The translations under genes and the position numbers were made by a program. Positions 38,460-47,239 of a DNA stretch of 64,000 bases are shown here, piece by piece. A model generated the notes under the pieces. That model made no database searches. It saw only the letters and a program-made list of their open reading frames with translations, and was not told the origin of the DNA. Each line of letters opens with the position of its first letter. Positions within the stretch are counted from its first letter, which is position 1. Origin of the DNA: Loktanella sp. SALINAS62 (lineage in GTDB: Bacteria > Pseudomonadota > Alphaproteobacteria > Rhodobacterales > Rhodobacteraceae); the NCBI RefSeq assembly GCF_018263905.1, contig NZ_JAAFZU010000077.1, forward strand, positions 1-64,000. The letters are read 5' to 3'.

Positions 38460-39020
38460 ATGCCGTCACGCAACGATCTGCCGACACAGGTTTTTCGCCT
38501 GTCCGATTTGCGCAACCGGACCGCGACGACGTTCAATCTGTCACCCGACGGCGCAGCACGGACCGCCATCGCGGCAGAGCTGGACATCATCGGGATCAAG
38601 AAACTGACCTTCAACGGGCAGATCGCACCGCTGGGACGCGGCGACTGGCGGCTGACCGCCGATCTGGGGGCGACGGTCGTGCAGGCATGTGTCGCGACAC
38701 TGGACCCGGTGACCACCCGGCTGGATGAAACGGTGACGCGCACCTACGCCGCCGATTTCACTTACCCCGAAGGGTCTGAGACAGAAATGCCAGAGGACGA
38801 CACCATCGAGCCACTGCCACAGGTCATCGATGTCGCCGCCGTAATGATCGAAGAATTGAGCCTTGCACTGCCGCCCTTTCCGCGTGCGCCGGGGGCAGAG
38901 GTCGGTCAGGTTCTGGCCGCAGAAGACGGGGTCACCCCGCTGACGGATGACGACGCCAAACCGTTTGCCGGGCTGGGCGCGCTGCGTGACAGGCTGGCAA
39001 AAGAACAACCGGACGACTAA
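38460..39020 (+). CDS. DUF177 (YceD-like) protein
   Basis: About 186 residues, PF02620. Conserved VVQACVATLDPVTTRLDE with the single cysteine and DVAAVMIEELSLALPPFPR. YceD is almost always upstream of rpmF; in plants and E. coli it is linked to 23S rRNA accumulation. Start chosen at ATG 38460 with GGA seven bases upstream; ATG 38448 is also possible. Confidence 0.88.
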   Translation: MPSRNDLPTQVFRLSDLRNRTATTFNLSPDGAARTAIAAELDIIGIKKLTFNGQIAPLGRGDWRLTADLGATVVQACVATLDPVTTRLDETVTRTYAADFTYPEGSETEMPEDDTIEPLPQVIDVAAVMIEELSLALPPFPRAPGAEVGQVLAAEDGVTPLTDDDAKPFAGLGALRDRLAKEQPDD

Positions 39021-39034
39021 GCCTATCTTATTGG

Positions 39035-39062
39035 TTGCACCGCCGCGATTTAGCAGTATGTA
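39035..39062 (+). promoter_or_regulatory. Possible rpmF operon promoter and 110-nt leader
   Basis: TTGCAC (39035-39040) and TATGTA (39057-39062) are 16 bp apart. The leader to rpmF contains the palindrome GTCCTAGGAC (39103-39112) and a GGGCC/GGCCC hairpin near 39134-39150. Confidence 0.4.
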
Positions 39063-39172
39063 GGCGGCCTTGTCCTTGCCCCCTCGACAGGGCGGCGCGA
39101 ATGTCCTAGGACCGCGCAAATCATTCGAACACCGGGCCACGTCACGGCCCCCCAACGTAAATAGGGTGCGCC

Positions 39173-39373
39173 ATGGCCGTCCAGCAGAACAAAGTCTCCA
39201 AGTCCCGCCGCAACAACCGTCGTTCGCACGATTCGTTGACAGCAGCCAATCCGAACGAATGCGACAACTGTGGCGAGCTGAAGCGCCCGCATCACATTTG
39301 CCCGTCCTGCGGTCATTACGCCACGAAAGAGGTGATCACGGCCGACGTCGAACTGGACGAAGACGCCGCGTAA
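39173..39373 (+). CDS. rpmF: 50S ribosomal protein L32
   Basis: 66 residues. [20 protein letters not shown] is the standard L32 start and [20 protein letters not shown] carries four zinc cysteines. It begins the rpmF-plsX-fabH operon. Confidence 0.98.
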   Translation: MAVQQNKVSKSRRNNRRSHDSLTAANPNECDNCGELKRPHHICPSCGHYATKEVITADVELDEDAA

Positions 39374-39392
39374 GCTGCGTCAGGGGACACGT

Positions 39393-40472
39393 ATGGCACG
39401 GACGGAACCCGTCACGACCGCCGACGCAACCCGCGTGTTATCAATTGACGCCATGGGTGGCGATAATGGGCCTGCAACGGTTGTTGCGGGCCTTGCGATT
39501 TTCCTGAAATCGAAACCGGGGACACCGGTCCTGCTGCATGGCCGGGCCGCTGAACTGCGTCCGTTGCTGGCAAAACATGGCCTGACTGATGCCGTGACGC
39601 TGCGCGATGCGCCCGACGTCGTGACAATGCACGACAAACCTTCGCAGGTGGCCCGTCGGGGCAAGCAGACATCGATGTGGTCCGCCATCGAAGCAGTCCG
39701 CAACAACGAAGCAGGCGTTGTTGTCAGCTGTGGCAATACCGGCGGCCTGATGGCCATGTCGATGCTGCGCTTGCGCAAGATCGATGGCGTGAATCGCCCG
39801 GCGATCGCCTGCCTGTGGCCCAGCCGCAACCCGCAGGGGTTCAACGTGATGCTGGACGCCGGCGCGGATATCCGCGCCGACCAGGATGATTTGCTGACCT
39901 TTGCGCTGATGGGGGCATCCTATGCCCGCAACGCGTTTGATTTGACGACGCCCCGCGTCGGTCTGCTGAACGTCGGCACCGAAGAACACAAAGGTCGCGC
40001 CGAACTGAAGGTCGCGCATGAACTGATTGCCAGCACTGCGGCACTGGGCGATTTTACCTATACGGGCTTTGTCGAAGGCGGCGATTTGCCGGGTGATGTC
40101 TGCGATGTCATCGTCACCGACGGATTTACAGGCAATGTCGCGCTGAAAACCGGCGAAGGAATCGCCAACCTGATTTCCGGGCTGCTGCGCGAAAACCTGC
40201 GCAAAACGCCGTTTTCGATGCTGGGCGCCATTTTGGCACGCGGCGCGCTGCACCGTCTGAAACGCCGGGTTGATCCGCGCCGGGTCAACGGCGGCGTGTT
40301 TCTGGGCCTGACAAAGACCGTCATCAAAAGCCACGGCTCTGCCGATGCGACAGGCGTTGCGGCAGCCATCAAGCTGGCGCATCGTCTGGCCGATCAGGGC
40401 TTTTCCGAAAGGCTTGCCGCACGGCTGTCACAGGCCCTGCCCCATGATGCAACAAAGGAAGCCGACACATGA
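39393..40472 (+). CDS. plsX: Phosphate acyltransferase PlsX
   Basis: 359 residues, making acyl-phosphate from acyl-ACP for phospholipid synthesis. SIDAMGGDNGPATVV and VVTDGFTGNVALKTGEG are diagnostic. ATG 39393 follows AGGGGAC, 19 bp after rpmF. The stop overlaps fabH (ATGA). Confidence 0.97.
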   Translation: MARTEPVTTADATRVLSIDAMGGDNGPATVVAGLAIFLKSKPGTPVLLHGRAAELRPLLAKHGLTDAVTLRDAPDVVTMHDKPSQVARRGKQTSMWSAIEAVRNNEAGVVVSCGNTGGLMAMSMLRLRKIDGVNRPAIACLWPSRNPQGFNVMLDAGADIRADQDDLLTFALMGASYARNAFDLTTPRVGLLNVGTEEHKGRAELKVAHELIASTAALGDFTYTGFVEGGDLPGDVCDVIVTDGFTGNVALKTGEGIANLISGLLRENLRKTPFSMLGAILARGALHRLKRRVDPRRVNGGVFLGLTKTVIKSHGSADATGVAAAIKLAHRLADQGFSERLAARLSQALPHDATKEADT

Positions 40473-41440
40473 CACGACGCGCGGTTGTTCAGGGTGTCGG
40501 GCATTACCTGCCCGAACGGATCGTCGAAAACGCGGCGTTCGAAGCCACGCTTGATACCACCGACGAGTGGATCAAGTCGCGGTCGGGAATCGAGCGGCGC
40601 CATTTTGCGGCAGACGATCAGGGCACATCCGATCTGGCGACCTATGCCGCACAGGCCGCACTGGACGATGCCGGCATGACCGCCGACCAGATCGACCTGA
40701 TCATCGTGGCCACATCGACCCCTGACATGACGTTCCCGTCGGTCGCAACAATGGTGCAAGACAAGCTGGGCATGACCCAAGGCTATGCCTTTGACGTCCA
40801 AGCGGTCTGTGCGGGATTCGTTTTTGCGTTGGCGAATGCCGACGCGTTGATCCAAGCGGGACAGGCAAAGACGGCGCTGGTGATCGGCGCGGAAACATTC
40901 AGCCGGATTATGGACTGGACCGACCGCGGCACATGCGTCTTGTTCGGTGACGGCGCCGGTGCGCTGGTGCTGCGTGCCGAAGACGGGACTGGCACGTCGG
41001 ACGATCGCGGCATCCTGTCGACCGACCTGAATTCCGACGGTCGTTACCGTGATCTGTTGTATGTCGATGGCGGCGTCGCCACGCAGAACACCGGGCAGTT
41101 GCGCATGCAGGGCAAGGAAGTCTTTCGCCATGCCGTCGAAAAACTGGCCCAGACCGCCGATACCGCATTGGAAAAGGTCGGGCTTTCGGCCGAAAATGTC
41201 GACTGGGTTGTGCCGCATCAGGCCAATATCCGCATCATCCAATCCACCGCGAAAAAGCTGGGCGTCAGCATGGACCGCGTCGTGGTCACGGTGCAGGACC
41301 ACGGCAACACCTCTGCCGCGTCGATCCCGCTGGCACTGTCCGTGGGCAAATCACGCGGCCAGATTAAACCCGGCGACTTGCTGGTGACAGAAGCCATCGG
41401 CGGTGGTCTGGCTTGGGGCTCTGTCGTTCTGCGCTGGTGA
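40469..41440 (+). CDS. fabH: 3-oxoacyl-ACP synthase III
   Basis: 323 residues, starting fatty acid synthesis by condensing acetyl-CoA and malonyl-ACP. The catalytic Cys-His-Asn triad is in VQAVCAGFVFAL, VVPHQANIRI and DHGNTSAASI. Coupled to plsX by a four-base overlap. Confidence 0.98.
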   Translation: MTRRAVVQGVGHYLPERIVENAAFEATLDTTDEWIKSRSGIERRHFAADDQGTSDLATYAAQAALDDAGMTADQIDLIIVATSTPDMTFPSVATMVQDKLGMTQGYAFDVQAVCAGFVFALANADALIQAGQAKTALVIGAETFSRIMDWTDRGTCVLFGDGAGALVLRAEDGTGTSDDRGILSTDLNSDGRYRDLLYVDGGVATQNTGQLRMQGKEVFRHAVEKLAQTADTALEKVGLSAENVDWVVPHQANIRIIQSTAKKLGVSMDRVVVTVQDHGNTSAASIPLALSVGKSRGQIKPGDLLVTEAIGGGLAWGSVVLRW

Positions 41441-41524
41441 TTGTTTCCGCCGGTCCTGTTCACGGCTGGTTGACTTGCGCGTCAGTCTACTTAATGTTTT
41501 GCGACACGCCTCTGGGGAATTGAT

Positions 41525-41827
41525 ATGTCCGACAAGACTTTGACACGCATGGATTTGTCCGATGCCGTTCACGAACAGGTTGGCCTGTCGCGGAACGAAA
41601 GCGCCGATCTCGTCGAAAGCGTCCTGCAACATATTTCTGACGCATTGGTGGACGGCGAACAGGTCAAGATCTCTTCTTTCGGCACCTTTAGCTGCCGCGA
41701 CAAGGCCGCGCGGGTGGGCCGTAATCCGAAAACTGGCGAAGAAGTCCCGATCCATCCACGCCGTGTCCTGACCTTTCGTCCCAGCCACCTGATGAAAGAC
41801 AAGGTCGCCGCCGGAAACAAGGCCTGA
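41525..41827 (+). CDS. ihfA: Integration host factor alpha subunit
   Basis: 100 residues, DNA-bending HU/IHF family. [20 protein letters not shown] at the start and [20 protein letters not shown] at the DNA-intercalating arm with its proline identify the alpha subunit. It lies 84 bp after fabH and five bases before the MerR gene. Confidence 0.96.
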   Translation: MSDKTLTRMDLSDAVHEQVGLSRNESADLVESVLQHISDALVDGEQVKISSFGTFSCRDKAARVGRNPKTGEEVPIHPRRVLTFRPSHLMKDKVAAGNKA

Positions 41828-41831
41828 CACC

Positions 41832-42410
41832 ATGGCCAAGGCTCCGGATGCCTTTCGGACAATCAGCGAAGTGGCAGAGGCGTTGGATACCCCGCCGCAT
41901 GTGCTGCGCTTTTGGGAAAGCAAGTTTACCCACGTCAAACCGGTCAAACGCGCGGGCGGGCGCCGGTATTACCGGCCCGATGATCTGGCCCTGCTGGGCG
42001 GGATAAAAATACTGCTGCATGACCAAGGCATGACCATCAAGGGCGCGCAGAAAATCCTGCGCGAACAAGGTGTGAAACCGGTGATGTTACTGTTCGCGGA
42101 CCATCAGCCAGGGGATGCCGACGATGCGCGCGTGATCGAACACGCGGCCCTTCCGGACGCGATACCAGATACAGATGCAACCACGCAGCCCGCGACGTCT
42201 TATCCTGTAGCGCAATCGCCGAACGTCGTGTCCCTGCCCTTGCGGCCCGCGCCACTGCCTGCCCGCGCAGCCCCGCGGCCCGATCCCGGACCGCGACTGC
42301 TGGGGATGGCCGCGCGGGCGGTGCGCGATGGCCGCATCACGCCAAACCAGATCGCCCCATTGATCGCACAACTGGATGATCTGCACCGACGTCTGGTATC
42401 TGCAAGATAA
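41832..42410 (+). CDS. MerR family transcriptional regulator
   Basis: 192 residues. The N-terminal winged helix ([41 protein letters not shown]) is a MerR domain; the rest is proline-rich and lacks metal-binding cysteines. This ihfA-merR pair is common in alphaproteobacteria. Effector and targets unknown. Confidence 0.92.
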   Translation: MAKAPDAFRTISEVAEALDTPPHVLRFWESKFTHVKPVKRAGGRRYYRPDDLALLGGIKILLHDQGMTIKGAQKILREQGVKPVMLLFADHQPGDADDARVIEHAALPDAIPDTDATTQPATSYPVAQSPNVVSLPLRPAPLPARAAPRPDPGPRLLGMAARAVRDGRITPNQIAPLIAQLDDLHRRLVSAR

Positions 42411-42435
42411 TGCCCCCGCGCGGGGCAAACAGGAC

Positions 42436-42463
42436 TTGCCCTTGGGCACCAATCGGTTAAATA
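42436..42463 (+). promoter_or_regulatory. Probable promoter of tRNA-Pro
   Basis: TTGCCC (42436-42441) and TAAATA (42458-42463) with a 16-bp spacer, ending 10 bases before the tRNA. Confidence 0.55.
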
Positions 42464-42473
42464 CGCGCTCAGT

Positions 42474-42550
42474 CGGGCTATAGCGCAGCCTGGTAGCGCG
42501 TCCGTCTGGGGGACGGAAGGTCGCAGGTTCGAGTCCTGCTAGCCCGACCA
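42474..42550 (+). tRNA. tRNA-Pro (GGG)
   Basis: 77 nt with encoded CCA. The acceptor CGGGCTA pairs with TAGCCCG. The anticodon stem TCCGT/ACGGA holds loop CTGGGGG, giving GGG with G at position 37. It reads CCC and CCU. Confidence 0.97.
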
Positions 42551-42556
42551 ACAAAT

Positions 42557-42585
42557 CGCCCGCCCGCATACGCGGCGGGCGTTTT
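42557..42585 (+). terminator. Rho-independent terminator of tRNA-Pro
   Basis: CGCCCGCC (42557-42564) pairs with GGCGGGCG (42574-42581), followed by TTTT. Confidence 0.75.
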
Positions 42586-42605
42586 GCTATGAAGGACGAC
42601 GACCG

Positions 42606-43688
42606 ATGACCACGTTCGACACCGGCGTTCTGGCCGACCATCAGATCACCAGCCTGATCGACAGCGGCCATGTGCGCGCGCCGGGGCTGACAGCGGGTCA
42701 GGTGCAACCGGCCTCGCTGGATCTGCGGCTGGGCGATGTGGCCTACCGCGTCCGCGCGTCGTTTCTGCCGGGCAAGACGCGCACGGTCGCAGACCGTCTG
42801 GCGGATTTTACCATGCATACCATGCCGTTGACCGGCGGTGCCGTGCTGGAAAAGGGCTGCGTCTACGTCGTGCCGTTGATGGAATCACTGGCCCTGCCCG
42901 CCGGGATGACCGCGGCGGCCAGTGCAAAATCATCCATCGGGCGGCTGGATCTGCTGACACGGATCATCACAGACCATGGAACGGAATTCGACCGTGTCCC
43001 CGATGGTTACGACGGCCCGCTTTATGTCGAAATCTGTCCGCGCAGCTTTTCGGTGTTGGCGCAGGCAGGCCAGATGCTGAACCAGATCATCTTTCGCAAC
43101 GGCCAGACCCGCATGTCGGATGACGCCTTGCGCGCGCTGCATGACGCGGTGCCCATTGTCGATTGCGATCCGGTGATTTCGGACGGTCTGGGGTTTTCGG
43201 TTGACCTGCGGCCCGACAGCGGCACCCACGTCGGCTACCGCGCAAAACCGCATACGGGCGTCGTTGATCTGGCAAAGCTGGCCCATTACGATCCCACCGA
43301 CTATTGGGAACAGGTCCATTCCCACAGCGGCTGGATCATCCTCGATCCGGGCGCATTCTATATCCTTGTCAGCCGCGAATCGATCGCCATTCCCCCCATG
43401 CAGGCGGCTGAAATGGCCCCCTATCTGGCCATGGTCGGTGAATTCCGCGTTCATTATGCAGGATTTTTCGACCCCGGCTTCGGCTGGGCAGCAGCGGGCG
43501 GCACCGGATCGCGCGGCGTGCTAGAGGTGCGCTGCCACGAAGCACCGTTCGTGCTGGAACATGGGCAAACTGTGGGTCGGCTGGTCTATGAACACATGTC
43601 CAGCCATCCAAAATCACTCTACGGTCAGGACATAAAATCCAACTACCAGGGCCAGGGCTTGAAACTGTCAAAACATTTTCGCAACTGA
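42606..43688 (+). CDS. dcd: dCTP deaminase, long alphaproteobacterial form
   Basis: 360 residues, about twice the E. coli enzyme, matching the 2'-deoxycytidine 5'-triphosphate deaminase family (PF06559) with N- and C-terminal halves that both keep the dUTPase-like fold. AASAKSSIGRLDLLTRI is the active-site block. It supplies dUTP for thymidylate synthesis. Start follows GAAGGACGACGACC. A gene-end repeat follows. Confidence 0.93.
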   Translation: MTTFDTGVLADHQITSLIDSGHVRAPGLTAGQVQPASLDLRLGDVAYRVRASFLPGKTRTVADRLADFTMHTMPLTGGAVLEKGCVYVVPLMESLALPAGMTAAASAKSSIGRLDLLTRIITDHGTEFDRVPDGYDGPLYVEICPRSFSVLAQAGQMLNQIIFRNGQTRMSDDALRALHDAVPIVDCDPVISDGLGFSVDLRPDSGTHVGYRAKPHTGVVDLAKLAHYDPTDYWEQVHSHSGWIILDPGAFYILVSRESIAIPPMQAAEMAPYLAMVGEFRVHYAGFFDPGFGWAAAGGTGSRGVLEVRCHEAPFVLEHGQTVGRLVYEHMSSHPKSLYGQDIKSNYQGQGLKLSKHFRN

Positions 43689-43699
43689 TGCGTGGCATC

Positions 43700-43736
43700 A
43701 TCTTGCCAAAAATACTCGCCCGCCGCAGGCGTCCCA
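43700..43736 (+). repeat. Gene-end repeat element, copy 3
   Basis: ATCTTGCCAAAAATACTCGC with a GC-rich tail CCGCCGCAGGCGTCCC lies 12 bp after dcd and before the convergent scpB. The tail GCAGGCGTCCC is shared with copy 2. Confidence 0.6.
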
Positions 43737-43753
43737 CAGACCCCGCAGGGGCG

Positions 43754-44368
43754 CTAGTCACCGAACAGCGCCTCTTGTCCATCGTCATCTTCGGGTTCGG
43801 CTCCCGGCTGGGGGCGATTGTCCAGCAGACCCGCCGCCCGCAATTCCCGTAGTCCCGGCAGATCACGGGCTGTTTCCAGACCAAAGTGATCCAGAAATGC
43901 CGGCGTCACCACGAATGTCACGGGCCGCCCCGGCGTCATGCGCCTGCGCCCCAGCTTCACCCAGTCCAGTTCGATCAGCTGGTCGATGGTGCCACGCGAT
44001 ACGCTGACGCCGCGAATCTCTTCGATCTCGGCCCGGGTGGCAGGCTGGTGATAGGCGATGATCGCCAGCGTTTCGATCGCCGCACGTGACAGTTTGCGGG
44101 TTTCCGTCACCTCGTGCGTCATCAGATAGCCCAGATCGGGTGCGGTGCGGAACGCCCAAGCCTCTGCGATGCGTACCAGCCGCACGCCCCGGCCGTCATA
44201 GCGCCGCCGCAATGCGGCCAGTGCCGTCTGCGGGTCGCAGCCATGCGGCATCCGTCCTGCCAGTTGCGGCACCGTCATCGGTGCAGCGCTGGCAAACAGC
44301 AGCGCTTCGACCATGCGCTCCTGTTCGGCATCCGGCGGTGCCGCGAACAGGCCGGGTTCATCGGTCAT
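43754..44368 (-). CDS. scpB: Segregation and condensation protein B
   Basis: 204 residues. ScpB binds ScpA in the SMC condensin complex. Two winged-helix domains; TRKLSRAAIETLAIIAYHQP and EIEEIRGVSVSRGTIDQLIEL are signatures. Start ATG 44368 lies 11 bases inside the scpA end. Confidence 0.95.
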   Translation of the reverse strand: MTDEPGLFAAPPDAEQERMVEALLFASAAPMTVPQLAGRMPHGCDPQTALAALRRRYDGRGVRLVRIAEAWAFRTAPDLGYLMTHEVTETRKLSRAAIETLAIIAYHQPATRAEIEEIRGVSVSRGTIDQLIELDWVKLGRRRMTPGRPVTFVVTPAFLDHFGLETARDLPGLRELRAAGLLDNRPQPGAEPEDDDGQEALFGD

Positions 44369-45149
44369 GGCGGCCCTCCGTGCGGCGTATCTGTATGGGG
44401 GCAAAGGTATCGTCCTGCCTGATCTGCAACCGGCCTTCCTTGACCAGTTCCAGCGACGCGGCAAAGGTCGCGGCGGTCGCCGTGCGCCGCCGCACCGGGT
44501 CTTCTGTCCAGCCCGCGGGCAGATAGCTTGCGATATCGGACCATTCGCCCGCAAACCCGATCATTTGGCGCAGCGATTGCAGGGCAACTTCCATCGTCAT
44601 CAGGTTTTCGCGGTCCATGACAAACGGCCGGAAATCGTCGCGGGTCCGGATGCGGGCATAGCCCTGCATCAGATCCAGCAGCGTCGCGGTATAGGTCACG
44701 CGCCGCACGCGGGTCACATCCTGCGTGATCCCGCGCGCAAAAAAATCGCGCCCCAACTGGTCGCGGGCCATCAGCCGGGCAGAGACGCCGCGCATCGCTT
44801 CCAGACGTTCCAGCTGAAACGCCAGATGTGCAGCCAGTTCCGCGCCGGACGGGCCTTCCTCTTCGGGATCGGGGGGGAGCAGCAGGCGCGATTTCAGAAA
44901 CGCGAGCCATGCCGCCATCACCAGATAATCCGCCGCCAGTTCCAGCCGCAACGCACGTGCGCGGTCCACAAAGGCCAGATACTGCCGCGCCAGCGCCAGG
45001 ATCGAGATTTCGCGCAGGTCTACCTTTTGCGTGCGCGACAGGGTCAGCAGCAGGTCCAGCGGTCCCTCAAACCCGTCAACATCGACGATCAGGGCTTCGG
45101 CGGCGACGCGGTCCGCGACGCTTTGGTCGAATTCTGGGTCTTGCGACAT
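44358..45149 (-). CDS. scpA: Segregation and condensation protein A
   Basis: 263 residues, the kleisin of the SMC complex. FEGPLDLLLTLSRTQKVDLREI at the N-terminus binds the SMC neck; the C-terminal winged helix binds the cap. Placed between nagZ and scpB in an argS-SPOR-nagZ-scpA-scpB series common in Rhodobacterales. Confidence 0.95.
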   Translation of the reverse strand: MSQDPEFDQSVADRVAAEALIVDVDGFEGPLDLLLTLSRTQKVDLREISILALARQYLAFVDRARALRLELAADYLVMAAWLAFLKSRLLLPPDPEEEGPSGAELAAHLAFQLERLEAMRGVSARLMARDQLGRDFFARGITQDVTRVRRVTYTATLLDLMQGYARIRTRDDFRPFVMDRENLMTMEVALQSLRQMIGFAGEWSDIASYLPAGWTEDPVRRRTATAATFAASLELVKEGRLQIRQDDTFAPIQIRRTEGRHDR

Positions 45150-45160
45150 GGCGGCGGGCC

Positions 45161-46150
45161 TTAGGACAGAAGCACGTCAAGTTCCGCTGCAAGCGCTGCG
45201 ATGTCAACGTCCACGGGTGGACGTCGCTGTGCCAGCGCCTGTGCCGCGCGGGCTTGTGCCATCAGCGTCATGTCGCCAGCGGCATCCGTGACCGCCATCA
45301 TTTCGTCCATGTCACCGTTGCAATGCAGCACGATATCGCAGCCTGCGGCGATCGACCGTGCCGCCCGGTCCGCGATGCTGCCTGACAGCGCCTCCATCGA
45401 GATGTCGTCGGTCATGATCAATCCGCCGAACCCGATCTGATCGCGGATCACACCCATCACCACCGGCGATGTGGTTGCCGGCGCGTGCGGGTCGATATCG
45501 GCGAACACGATATGCGCCGTCATGCCCATGGCCATGGTGTTCAGCGCCACGAAAGGCGCGAAATCGCGGGCCAAAACATCATCTGCGGGGGCCGTCACGG
45601 TCGGCAGCGATTTGTGGCTGTCGACGGATGCACGGCCATAGCCCGGAATATGCTTGAGCACTGGCAGCACACCACCCGCCAGAAACGCCTCTGCACAGAC
45701 GCGGGCCGCATCAATGACAATGGGGGCGGTTTGCCCGGACAGACGGTTGCGTAGCACCGGATGCGTCTGCGCCTCGACCAGATCGGCCAAGGGGGCGCAG
45801 TTCACGTCAATTCCGACACGGTAAAGTTCATCCGCGATTAGACGGTTCCGCACCCAATGCGCACGGATCGGGTTGGATGCACGTTCCATTTGCGTCAGCG
45901 CGGGCAGGTATTCGCGCCAGTGCGGTGCGCGCAGGCGCTGCACGCGCCCGCCTTCTTGGTCGATCAGGATCGGGGCATTGCGGCCCACGGCATCGCGCAA
46001 ATCGGCCGTCAGGCCGCGCAACTGGTCAGGATTGTCCACGTTGCGGGAAAACAGGATAAAGCCCCATGGATCAACGGCGCGAAAGAACGCGGCCTCTGCC
46101 GCCGTCAAGCGTGGGCCCGACAGGCCCAGAATGCTGGCGTTAGCGGACAA
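45161..46150 (-). CDS. nagZ: Beta-N-acetylhexosaminidase NagZ
   Basis: About 329 residues, GH3 family, removing GlcNAc from anhydromuropeptides during cell wall recycling. DPWGFILFSRNV, DQEGGRVQRL, the catalytic KHIPGYGRASVDSH with Asp-His pair, and the nucleophile block LIMTDDISMEAL. No ATG precedes the conserved start; TTG 46150 gives MSANASILGLSGPRL and overlaps the SPOR gene by 11 bases. An upstream ATG at 46207 adds unrelated residues. Confidence 0.9.
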   Translation of the reverse strand: MSANASILGLSGPRLTAAEAAFFRAVDPWGFILFSRNVDNPDQLRGLTADLRDAVGRNAPILIDQEGGRVQRLRAPHWREYLPALTQMERASNPIRAHWVRNRLIADELYRVGIDVNCAPLADLVEAQTHPVLRNRLSGQTAPIVIDAARVCAEAFLAGGVLPVLKHIPGYGRASVDSHKSLPTVTAPADDVLARDFAPFVALNTMAMGMTAHIVFADIDPHAPATTSPVVMGVIRDQIGFGGLIMTDDISMEALSGSIADRAARSIAAGCDIVLHCNGDMDEMMAVTDAAGDMTLMAQARAAQALAQRRPPVDVDIAALAAELDVLLS

Positions 46151-47177
46151 CGACAGGGATGCAGGCCGTGCGGGCCGCGTCCAGCGTGGTGCAGAACCGG
46201 CGCGCATCGGCCAGATCGTCAAATCCGCTGGCACGCAAACGATAAAACGTTGCCCCGCCAGAAGACGCTTCTTGAATAACGCGTGACTTGCCCGCCATGA
46301 AATCGGCAAACCGCGTGGTCAGGCGATCCCATTCCGCCGTCGCGTCTGCGGCTGTCGGAAAGGCGCCAAGCTGCACCAGTTTCGTCCCTACAGGCAGTTC
46401 ATCGGTCAGCAGGTTCTGGCTGGGCATCGGCATGGTGTCTGTCGTCATGGCCACTGGTGTCAGCACGGCGTCCTGAGTGATCTGGCGAACTGGCTCGGGC
46501 GTGGTCAGCGCAGTCACCGCCTGCGCTGCAGGACGCATCATCGGGCGCAACACCTGACTGACGCGCGCATCGGCGACAACATCCACAGCATCGGGTGCAT
46601 CGACAAGCATCGCTTCGGCCAAGGCTGCGGCGACCGGATCGACAGGGGGTTCCGGCTGATCGTCGACCGTCACGACCGCATCAATTGTCTCCCCCGCGTC
46701 AAGTTCCGACAAGGGGGCGGCACCACCGGCGATCCGGTCGGCCAGCGCCAGCACGTCTTCGGCGGACATCGGCGCGTTGGATGCGGTTTGGACGGTATCG
46801 TCCACGACGATCTCGACTTCTGTTGCAGCGGCTTGCGGCAGGGGTTCGGCGGTCAGGTCTTCGTCCGACAGGTCGGACCCGCGCGGCGCCAGCAGCAACA
46901 TGTCTTCGGGCCCGCCTGCTTCACCAAGGGCTGCGACTTCGTTCACGGCCAAACCTCGATGATCGGTGATCGTGCCGCCTGCGTGGTCGGGCGCACGGCG
47001 CATGTCTCCTTCCATGGCGCGCACGACCGGCACGCCGGACACGTCGCGCATTATCGATTGGGTGCCCCAGACGCCGACGCCAATCATCAATGTCAGGCTG
47101 ACCGCGGCGCCCGTCACCTGGGTGATCCGCGACGCATCACGCGCCATCGGCGCGTCCATGTCTTCGTAAACTGCCAT
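46140..47177 (-). CDS. SPOR domain protein, membrane-anchored
   Basis: 345 residues. Cytoplasmic N-terminus, one membrane helix (residues about 19-38), a long acidic and Ala/Pro-rich periplasmic linker, then a C-terminal SPOR domain (TKLVQLGAFPTAADATAEWDRL to ARRFCTTLDAARTACIPVVVR). SPOR domains bind denuded peptidoglycan at the septum. It sits next to nagZ, suggesting wall turnover at division. ATG 47177 has AAGAGGC upstream. Confidence 0.92.
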   Translation of the reverse strand: MAVYEDMDAPMARDASRITQVTGAAVSLTLMIGVGVWGTQSIMRDVSGVPVVRAMEGDMRRAPDHAGGTITDHRGLAVNEVAALGEAGGPEDMLLLAPRGSDLSDEDLTAEPLPQAAATEVEIVVDDTVQTASNAPMSAEDVLALADRIAGGAAPLSELDAGETIDAVVTVDDQPEPPVDPVAAALAEAMLVDAPDAVDVVADARVSQVLRPMMRPAAQAVTALTTPEPVRQITQDAVLTPVAMTTDTMPMPSQNLLTDELPVGTKLVQLGAFPTAADATAEWDRLTTRFADFMAGKSRVIQEASSGGATFYRLRASGFDDLADARRFCTTLDAARTACIPVVVR

Positions 47178-47239
47178 CACTGCCTCTTGTCCCGAACCTC
47201 TGACGGGTTCGCTGCTCTGCCTTCGGGGTCGCGTGCGCT